DNA from: Microcoleus sp. CSU_2_2
GTDB taxonomy: Bacteria; Cyanobacteriota; Cyanobacteriia; Cyanobacteriales; Microcoleaceae
Direction of reading: 5' to 3'
Assembly: GCA_012035135.1 (NCBI GenBank)
Contig: JAAUPI010000015.1
Coordinates: 1 to 42,105 of the forward strand
Length of the DNA: 42,105 bases
The position numbers and the translations under genes are program-made. Shown in pieces: positions 24,816 through 32,257 of the stretch (the stretch's first letter is position 1; each line of letters starts with the position of its first letter). The notes beneath the pieces are model-generated. The model was not told the DNA's origin, searched no databases, and worked only from the letters and a program-made list of their open reading frames with translations.

Positions 24816-26866
24816 ATGAATCCCAAGCATATTGACTCATTTCCCAAAAAGCGGCAAGCTTTTGCTCCGTACAATTTTGTAGAGCTTCCTGATGAAGAAC
24901 AAGTCGTTCTAGCTCAAGAACTACCTCAACAGAATATATACGATTCACCGCGACACACAGGTTATGTTCAATGCACCTTAGTTACAGAATCTCCTCTTTA
25001 TATTCGTGGAGGTTTACTCCCAAATGACTTTAAAAACTTTGGCGATCGCTCTTGTAATCTAAAAGAATTAGCACAACTGACCCCCGAAGAACAAGAAAGA
25101 TGGACTGACTTTTTCTCTAACCCAGCTAACAATCGCCCAGTCATTCCAGGTAGTAGTTTGCGTGGAATGATAAGAACTCTTGTTGAAATTGTTACTTATA
25201 GTAAACTTCATAAAGTATCAGGACATCAAAAACTATTTTTTCGTGCTGTAGCTGCACCTAGAAACCAGGAAGAAGATCCCGATCCTTTAGCAGGAGAGTA
25301 TGAAAAAAAACTCGGAAAAATGGTAATAAAGTCAAAGCAGGCTATCTTTCTCGACAAACAGATGGTTGTTGGCGGATTTACAAACCTAAGAGTGTAAAAG
25401 AGCAATCTTTTGTTTGGATTAAAGAATCTAGAGTTCTTGAGAGTGATGTGGGTTTTATTGGCGTAAATAACAGTGATTATTACCTTCAAACTCTCGATGT
25501 ACGATTCGACGAGGTTAACAAGCAAAATAATCGCTATGTTGCCCATGAAATTAGTACAAATAATCCTGAGCATCAATATCAAGGTTATTTGGTAACAAGT
25601 GGCAATATGATTGAAGGTAATCCTCAAGCTACATCACCGCGCCAATATCATTGCCTAATTGGAGAAAAAACGGAGCAATACATAGAGATCGATCGAGAAG
25701 CCATCGAAGATTACTGTGCTGCTTTGACCGAGTTTCAGAGAAAATATCCTTTTGACGAACAATTAGGCATCCTGACAGATGGTAATCCTGTGTTTTACTG
25801 TGAAGTCAAAGAAGGCGAAAAGGTAACTTTATTTGGCCACAGTCCTAATTTTCGCGTTCCTTTCACTCCTCCTAACAAAAATAGTCGTGCTGCTGCGGTT
25901 ACTGATTTTATTCCTCCGAAGCTGAAAACATCTGATAATCCTGCTATAGATATGAGTGAGGCAATTTTTGGCTGGGTTAAAGATAAAAAATCAGATAACC
26001 AAGCTCGTGCTGGAAGAGTTTTTATCACTGATGCGGTAGTTGATAGCCAGGTATCTGATGACAAAATATGGTCTCAGGAAAATCGAGAAGATAGAATCAC
26101 ACCTAAAATTCTAGCCACTCCTAAACCCACTACGTTTCAGCATTATTTGGTGCAAACCGATCCTGAAGGTAAAAGAGAAAACCTCAAGCATTATGGAAGT
26201 AAGCCTATTCAGGATACTGTGATTCGCGGTCATAAACTTTATTGGCATCAAAAAGATGTAAGCTGCGATTCAGTCAAGGAGACTAAGAAACAAGAGGAAA
26301 TTGAAGAAAAAGCCACGCAGTATACAAAAATTTGCCCCATTCGATCGGCAGTTAGCTTTCATTTCAGAATTTACTTTGAAAACTTAACTGATGAGGAGCT
26401 AGGAGCCTTGTTGTGGGTATTAGATTTGGCAAAAGAAAAGGATAATCGCATTTATGTCAAAGATGAGCGAGAATATCGCTTTTCTCTAGGTATGGGTAAA
26501 CCTTTTGGTATGGGAGCAGTTAAACTGACGGATCAACAGTTATGGTTAAGTCAGCGTAAACAGGGGCGATATCAAAAGTTATTTGATGTTGATGGGAATA
26601 ACTGGGAAACAGGAAATTATAGTGAGACTGAAGTTGAGGCTGAAATCTTGGTGGATTCATTCAAGCGTTATATCTTGGAGCGTATAGGTGAAAATCCCGA
26701 TGGAAAGTTGGAAGATGTACATCGCATCAAGATGTTACTAGAAATGTTGAGTTTTCCTGGAAAATCAAGAGGTAGTGTGCGGTATATGGAAATAGAACAT
26801 CCGCATAATGATAATGAGTATACGGATCGTCGAGTCTTACCAAACCCATTTCAAGTTGGAGGTTAG
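24816..26866 (+). pseudogene. Cas7-insertion-type large RAMP gene (TIGR03986-like), single-base frameshift
   Basis: Two frames together encode one ~683-aa RAMP. Part 1 (from ATG 24816) has HTGYVQCTLVTESPLYIRGG and NRPVIPGSSLRGMIRTLVEI, the Cas7 core. Part 2 resumes in another frame with NGNKVKAGYLSRQTDG (from about 25320), KESRVLESDVGFIGVNN, and the end region SLGMGKPFGMGAVKL (glycine-rich loop). The switch lies between A8 (25303-25310) and A5 (25316-25320); one extra A in the A5 run would give LGKNGNKVKAGYL, the natural sequence. As written, part 1 stops at 25395-25397. Its function is the last backbone subunit of III-D complexes. The lesion could be real, slippage-prone or a consensus error in a homopolymer. 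Confidence 0.85.
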
Positions 26867-26952
26867 TAACTCAAAGAGCTCCTAAAAAGCCAAAACGTTA
26901 ATGCGATCGCCCCTCTCCCACCCATCTCATCAAGGTCGATCGCCCTTTCCCC

Positions 26953-26961
26953 TGCTAAAAT
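26953..26961 (+). promoter_or_regulatory. candidate extended -10 (TGCTAAAAT), first paralogue
   Basis: TGCTAAAAT follows GATCGCCCTTTCCCC; the same arrangement (GATCGCCCTTTACCA, then TGCTAAAAT) stands before the second paralogue, so the promoter region was duplicated with the gene. A GGAG site (26992-26995) precedes the ATG. Confidence 0.45.
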
Positions 26962-27001
26962 CATCTCAATAAAATCCTCAACCTAAATTTAGGAGTTTAT
27001 T

Positions 27002-27628
27002 ATGCCATTTAGCGATTACAAAACCGTTGATGCCGTTGTCAAAGAATTTCAGATTACCTACACCAAATCTAACTTTATTATTGAAACTGAATTCCCTATA
27101 TCCGACTACTTTCGAGAAGACTTGGAAATAGTCATGCAAGATGGTGCAGCCGACTGTTCGGAATATGCCATTTGCGAAAACCTGATTTATCCAGTTTTAA
27201 AGGAAGTTTGGAAGCAATATCGCCAGAAATTTATATTGTGGAGTCACAAATCCTTAACCTACGACCAAAATCTCTCAGGATTTCCCGAATATATATTAGC
27301 GAAAAAATCTCCGTTGGGAAATGTTGTATTCGACCAGCCTTACTTTTTGTTAGTTGAAGCAAAACAAGATAATTTTGAGAGCGGATGGGCGCAGTGTTTG
27401 GCAGAAATGGTTGCCGCGCAGCGATTGAATGAAAACTCAGAGCAAGATATTTTTGGAATTGTATCCAACGGAGATCGCTGGCAATTAGGTAAACTCAAAT
27501 CTCATGTTTTTACTCTCAATCAAGTGTTTTATACAATTCAAGACTTAAATCGACTTTTGGCTGCTATAAATTACCTATTTCAACAGTGCGAATTGCTCCT
27601 AGATGCTGAAACCGCAACCCTGAATTGA
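27002..27628 (+). CDS. unknown protein, paralogue 1, possible PD-(D/E)XK fold
   Basis: 208 aa, ATG 27002 with upstream GGAG. I do not recognise the family. It begins MPFSDYKTVDAVVKEFQITYTKSNF and contains FPEYILAKK (P95-E96), then strand PYFLLVEAKQDN with E119-x-K121, and Q131 in GWAQCLAEMVAAQ. This spacing fits the active site of the PD-(D/E)XK superfamily (compare type I restriction HsdR N-termini). The C-terminal part (FGIVSNGDRWQLGKLK…) resembles the 'ngd.W.l' tail common in cyanobacterial nuclease-like proteins. It lies 135 bp after the III-D operon, same direction, own promoter. The functional link is inference only. Confidence 0.75.
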   Translation: MPFSDYKTVDAVVKEFQITYTKSNFIIETEFPISDYFREDLEIVMQDGAADCSEYAICENLIYPVLKEVWKQYRQKFILWSHKSLTYDQNLSGFPEYILAKKSPLGNVVFDQPYFLLVEAKQDNFESGWAQCLAEMVAAQRLNENSEQDIFGIVSNGDRWQLGKLKSHVFTLNQVFYTIQDLNRLLAAINYLFQQCELLLDAETATLN

Positions 27629-27661
27629 CAGCCAGAAGTGAAGTTCGATCGCCCTTTACCA

Positions 27662-27670
27662 TGCTAAAAT
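27662..27670 (+). promoter_or_regulatory. candidate extended -10 (TGCTAAAAT), second paralogue
   Basis: Duplicate of the element at 26953-26961, 41 bp before ATG 27711, with a GGAGG (27700-27704) ribosome site in between. Confidence 0.45.
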
Positions 27671-27710
27671 AGTTTAAGTACATTCGCTAACCTTAATTGC
27701 GGAGGTCACT

Positions 27711-28328
27711 ATGCCTTTTAGCGCTGACAAAACAGTCGGTGCAGTTCTCAAAGAATTTCAAATTACCTACACCGAATCTAATTTCATAGTAGAAACCGAG
27801 TTTCATGTTTCTGACTATTTTCGCGAAGATTTAGAATTTACAATGCGAGAAGGAGTGGTTGATAATTCGGAATTTGCAGTTTGCGAAAATTTGATTTATC
27901 CAATCCTCAAAGAAGTTTGGAAGCGCTATTACAGCGGGTTTGTTTTGTGGAGCCATCAGTCTCTCACCTACGACCAATATCTTTCGGGATTTCCTGAATA
28001 TATTTTGGCTAAACGTTCGGTGTTGGGAAAAGTTGTTTTTGAACAACCTTATTTTCTGTTAGTTGAAGCCAAACAGGATAACTTTGAAAATGGATGGGCA
28101 CAGTGTTTGGCTGAAATGGTTGCCGCACAACGACTGAATGAAAATCCAGAGCAAGAAGTATTTGGAATTGTATCAAATGGCGATCGCTGGCAGTTAGGCA
28201 AACTCAAATCTAATGTTTTTACTCGGAATCAAACGTTTTATACAATTCAAGAATTAGACAAACTTTTTGGTGCTGTAAATTACGTGTTTCAACAGTGCGA
28301 ATTGCTGCTGAATGCTAAAAGCACTTAA
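27711..28328 (+). CDS. unknown protein, paralogue 2, possible PD-(D/E)XK fold
   Basis: 205 aa, strongly similar to the preceding gene throughout (MPFSADKTVGAVLKEFQITYTESNF; FPEYILAKRS; PYFLLVEAKQDNFENGWAQC). The proposed catalytic residues P-E…E-x-K…Q are conserved between the two copies, while surface positions differ, which points to an old tandem duplication under selection rather than a recent repeat. GGAGG precedes the ATG by 6 nt. The end of the gene faces the 3' end of the CHAT gene on the other strand. Confidence 0.75.
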   Translation: MPFSADKTVGAVLKEFQITYTESNFIVETEFHVSDYFREDLEFTMREGVVDNSEFAVCENLIYPILKEVWKRYYSGFVLWSHQSLTYDQYLSGFPEYILAKRSVLGKVVFEQPYFLLVEAKQDNFENGWAQCLAEMVAAQRLNENPEQEVFGIVSNGDRWQLGKLKSNVFTRNQTFYTIQELDKLFGAVNYVFQQCELLLNAKST

Positions 28329-28341
28329 ACACTACACCCCA

Positions 28342-30842
28342 TCAATCCGCTTCCCCAATCAGCGTAAAAGCCGCCCAATTACTGGGTTGGGGGTGTTGCC
28401 GCATTGTCGCTAACATTGCCTGTCGCAGCGCCACCGCTTTATCGGAATTCTGCTGCAATTGACGGTAGAATTCTGCCATCAACTCCGCTGTCGGTGCGTC
28501 GGGCACAAGCCACAGCGATACCACAATACTCGAAACTCCCGCAGTAATAAACGATCGCGACAAACCCAGCACCCCATCCCCTGAAATCGTCCCCCTGCCA
28601 GTATTGCAAGCGCTGAGTACCACCAATTCCGCGTTCAGTTTCAGGTTGAAAATCTCCCCAGAAGTCAGCAAACCGTCGCCTGCTGCATCCCCTTGATGTA
28701 GAGGCGGTGCCCCCGTGCCCGCCCCGCTGGGGGGGTGCGATCGGGTGCAAGCGCGATCGCACCCGGTACTTCAAAACCCCGATCGAGAAGCTCATTCAGC
28801 AATCCGTGAGTCGCTAAATGAATGATTCTCGCTTGCGGCATCTTATGTGTGATCGCTCTTTCTGTAGCATCCTTGCCGACAATAGCTCGTGTTCCCAGTA
28901 TACTCGCAATTGCGATCGCTTCTTTTTCCGCCCCCGGTAAAGGACTTAAAGGTGTCGGCGCTTCATCTGCGATTGATCGGATGCTGGGCATTGTCGGATT
29001 TCCGACTACCAATACTTGCGAACGCGGATGCGATCGCAGTCGCTGTCGGTGCTGGCGAGTTAAATCTAATACTTGAATTGAAGGTGCGATCGAGACAGTA
29101 TGTTTTTCTATTATATAACTTCCGCCTGCATCTTGTAAAGCTACAAATGGAATTAAAAACAGCACGCCTTGGGGGATGAAAATTACTCGATCGCCCGGAT
29201 TTTTTGGCAAAATATCGGCGATCGGTTCTATCAATAATTTATAGGTTTGATGCAAGCGGCGGTTGATTTTTCGAGTTGAAACTACTGGCGAGTTATTTGC
29301 ACTTTCTGCGGCGGGGCGATCGTCTGATGCCGAACCGCGATTTCTACCAGTAGCAGCAGCTACTAGCGTATTCCTTGCCACATCAGCCAGGGAAATGTCT
29401 AAATTCCTGGTTTCAATTTGGCGGAAGGCAATATCGCCACTTGGGGCGATCGCCCAAACATAAATCTTTTCAGCAACAATTGAATATTCAATTATTGTCG
29501 CTTTTTGCTCCGCCGCAATTCGTTTTATTTGCTCTAGATTTGGTGGTTTAAGTGCTACCAATTGCTGGGATTTATCACTTCCTAAGCGAGAAGCCAACAG
29601 CTCGGCAAAGGCTCTTGCTCTGCCTCTTTCAGCAATTTCTAAAGCTGCTTCAGTTTTGTTTTGAGCGATCGACGCTTGCTGCAACAAACCGTAAGTTTCA
29701 GCTTGCTTTTCAAACAGCGATACTTTATTTTCGTCCGTCAATCCCGGTCGCAGCGATTCCCAAACTTCCACTGCTGCCATTAATTGCTCTGCGGCCGCTT
29801 TAAAATCACCTACTTTTAACAAAGTTGCGCCGATGTTACTGAGAGTATAGCCTACACCTGGACTGTTTTTTACTTCTTTAAAAATGGCTAAAGCTTGTTC
29901 GTAGAATTGCAGGGCTTTTCGATCGAAATTTTGCTGACGGTGAACTGTTCCAATGCGATCGAGGGTGACAGCTTCTCCGGGGCGATCGCCGATTTGCCGC
30001 CGAATTGCCAAAGCTTGTTCTAGAGCTCCCAAAGCTTTTTGATATTCAGTGAGATTGCTGTAAGCAAAACCGATATTAGTTAAAGTTCGACCGACTCCCA
30101 TGCGATCGCCCGCTGTTTTCAGAATTTCCAGCGCTTGCTTGTAGTAAGATAAAGCTTCTGGATATGCTCCTTGATTATCATAATTTAATCCAATATTATT
30201 AAGAGTTGTACCTTTGCCTCTATCATCCTTTAATTTCTCGAAAATTGCCAAAGCTTCCTTGTACAATTCCAGAGATTTTTGATACTGACCGAGATTATCG
30301 TAAACTGCCGCCATATTATTGAGAGTTGTCGCTTCACCAACTGCATCTTTCACTTCGCGACGAATTGTCAAAGCTTGCTGGTTGAACTCCAAAGCTTTTT
30401 GATATTGACCGAGATTGCGGTAAACCGCCGCTATATTTGTCAGGGTTGTGCCTTGCTCTTTCCGAGCCTTTTGCTGTTGAAAAATTTTGAGTGCTTGCTG
30501 ATAGTAATTCAGAGCTTTTTGAAACGCGCCTAGATTGTAGTAGATCGATCCAATTTGACTAAGCGTTGCTGCTTCTGCTTGTGGTTCGTTAATTTGCCTG
30601 AGAGTTGCCAAAACTTGCTCGAATGTTTTCAAGGCTGCACGGAGTTGCCCTTTATTTAATTGCTCGGTAGCTGATTGATAAAGCTGTTCTGCTTGCGACT
30701 TTTTGGTGTCGAGAACTGTTGGCGTTTGTGCCAGAGTTATTTGAGGACAGAAAAAGAGCACCGGAGATGGAGACGACCACAGCAGCGTTGCAGTCGCTAA
30801 CAACAGCAGTCGGGTATAAAATGTTTGGCAGTCGATCGCCAC
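28342..30842 (-). pseudogene. secreted TPR-CHAT protease, frameshifted in the CHAT domain
   Basis: Starts at 30842 with a signal peptide (LLLLATATLLWSSPSPVLFF, cut likely after LAQ), then about eight to ten TPR units (pattern …GxxxTLNNIAxVYxNLGQYQKALEFYQQAL…), a helical linker and a C-terminal CHAT (caspase-like) domain. The catalytic His lies in IIHLATHG (H679), and the catalytic Cys in VVLSACNTGRG, which is in a different frame and read only in the last segment (28342-28671). As written the main frame ends at 28665 after 725 aa with a foreign tail (…GHRLYIKGMQQATVC), so the Cys is lost. The shift lies in a GC-rich segment at 28696-28738. Such proteins are numerous in cyanobacteria. Confidence 0.85.
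28696..28738 (+). repeat. GC-rich dispersed-repeat-like segment inside the CHAT gene
   Basis: GTAGAGGCGGTGCCCCCGTG is followed by CCCGCCCCGCTGGGGGGG. The first part is close to a GTAGGGGCGGTGCCCCCGTG motif that recurs between genes in filamentous cyanobacteria, to my knowledge. It interrupts the normally short loop between GAIALAP and DGLLTSGEI and coincides with the change of frame. Directly beside it, GGGTGCGATCG…CGATCGCACCC (28735-28763) forms another inverted repeat. Confidence 0.5.
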
Positions 30843-30909
30843 AAGCAGTTCATCTATTCTTGGGATTATAATTAGTGTAAATTGTTTTTGGTAAATTCAT
30901 TTATAAATT

Positions 30910-31488
30910 ATGAACAAATCTTACAATTCTCAAGGATGGCGCGATCGGGGGGCGCTGCTAGCGGGAATTTTGGGACTCAGCAGTGTCTTGATTTTTCCAG
31001 TCTTAGCGCAATCTAACAGCTACTCCCAGGGCACTTTTGAGCCATCTTCGGTACTTGACTCTCCTCAGCGGACAGGCAGCATTGCTGATCATCTAAATAA
31101 AGGCGAATTTAAAACTCTTAATTCGGCTTTAGCCTTGGCAGGTTTGACTGATACTTTAAAACAAGCAGGTCCTTTAACTATTTTCGCTCCCACAAATCAA
31201 GCTTTTCAGAAAAACAAGGCTGTTTACTCTCAATTACTACAGCCGCAAAACAAGGAAAAATTAGCGAGAGTTTTGAAATACCATTTAATTGCCAGCCTTG
31301 TTACTTCTGAAAATGTAAATAAAGGAGTGATGAAAACAGTTGAAGGTGGCAATCTGAAAATTACAGTGACGCCTCAGGAAGTAATTATCAACGATAATGT
31401 TAAAGCAATTCAGCCGTCAATTAAAGCTAGCAATGGTGTAATTGTACGAGTTGACAATTTGCTTTTACCACCCGATTTATCAAACTGA
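30910..31488 (+). CDS. secreted fasciclin (FAS1)-domain protein
   Basis: 192 aa with a signal peptide (RGALLAGILGLSSVLIFPVLAQ, given here by its first and last residues RGALLAG…PVLAQ). One FAS1 domain spans about 56-190: SIADHLNKGEFKTLNSALALAG, the first conserved box GPLTIFAPTNQAFQK, YHLIASLVTSENV, and the second box ASNGVIVRVDNLLLPP. FAS1 proteins are extracellular or periplasmic and often mediate adhesion. ATG 30910 is 67 bp from the divergent start of the TPR-CHAT gene, so the two share a short promoter region. Confidence 0.9.
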   Translation: MNKSYNSQGWRDRGALLAGILGLSSVLIFPVLAQSNSYSQGTFEPSSVLDSPQRTGSIADHLNKGEFKTLNSALALAGLTDTLKQAGPLTIFAPTNQAFQKNKAVYSQLLQPQNKEKLARVLKYHLIASLVTSENVNKGVMKTVEGGNLKITVTPQEVIINDNVKAIQPSIKASNGVIVRVDNLLLPPDLSN

Positions 31489-31520
31489 CTTTGGCGCGGT
31501 GCAGCATTTTGTTGATCCGG

Positions 31521-31551
31521 CCCTCCGGCGGGGAATTAATTCCCCGGCGGG
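31521..31551. repeat. GC-rich palindrome after the fasciclin gene
   Basis: Perfect 16-bp palindrome GGGGAATTAATTCCCC (31530-31545), flanked by CCGGCGG on both sides. A strong hairpin 30 bp after the stop codon; there is no T-tract, so it is probably a repeat rather than a classic terminator. Confidence 0.55.
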
Positions 31552-31624
31552 CTGGCGGGTGAAGATAATTTAAGATGTGCGATCGACTATAATAAAATTA
31601 ACCTAGTTGGCGATAATATCAACG

Positions 31625-32218
31625 ATGGAAACTATAACTCTTAACCTACCTGCCGCCGTCGCTTTAACAGACGAACAATTTTATCAATTGTGCATTGCTA
31701 ATGAAGAGTGGCGATTAGAACAAACCCCCGAAGGAGAACTAATTATTATGCCTCCAACTGGCGGCGAAAGCGGCATCAGAAATTCCGATCTCAACTTAGG
31801 ACTCGGTTTGTGGAATCGTCAGACTCGATTGGGAAAAGTCTTTGACTCTTCCACTGTCTTTCTATTGCCCAACGGTGCGAAGCGTTCCCCCGATGCTGCT
31901 TGGGTACTTCGAGAACGTTGGGAAGCATTATCTGCAGAAGATAAACGCAAGTTTCCTCCTCTATGCCCGGATTTTATCATAGAATTGCGCTCGCAAAGCG
32001 ATTCCCTAGAAACATTGCGGGCTAAAATGCGGTATTATCGAACTAACGGCTGTCGCTTAGGTTGGCTAATTGACCCGCAAACGCCTTTAGCAGAAATCTA
32101 TCGGTTGTCTCAAGATGTAGAAGTTATTAATTTCTCTTTTGACCAACCCCCAACACTTTCGGGTGAAGACGTACTCCCCGGATTTGAGCTCGATCTTACA
32201 TCTATTCTCAATCCTTGA
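31625..32218 (+). CDS. Uma2-family (DUF820) nuclease-like protein
   Basis: 197 aa from ATG 31625; an in-frame TTG at 31607 would add six residues with no better ribosome site. Features: LTDEQFYQLCIANEEWRLEQTPEGELIIMPPTGGESG (first and last parts diagnostic), RSPDAAWVLRERWEAL with the PD motif, PDFIIELRSQSDSLETLRAKMRYY with the E-x-R/K strand, and GCRLGWLIDPQ. It is a typical cyanobacterial Uma2 with all signature blocks. A TATAAT at 31588-31593 is a plausible -10. Cellular role not established. Confidence 0.9.
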   Translation: METITLNLPAAVALTDEQFYQLCIANEEWRLEQTPEGELIIMPPTGGESGIRNSDLNLGLGLWNRQTRLGKVFDSSTVFLLPNGAKRSPDAAWVLRERWEALSAEDKRKFPPLCPDFIIELRSQSDSLETLRAKMRYYRTNGCRLGWLIDPQTPLAEIYRLSQDVEVINFSFDQPPTLSGEDVLPGFELDLTSILNP

Positions 32219-32257
32219 ATATAGATTTTGCTTGGGGCGATCGAATCGATCGATTTA

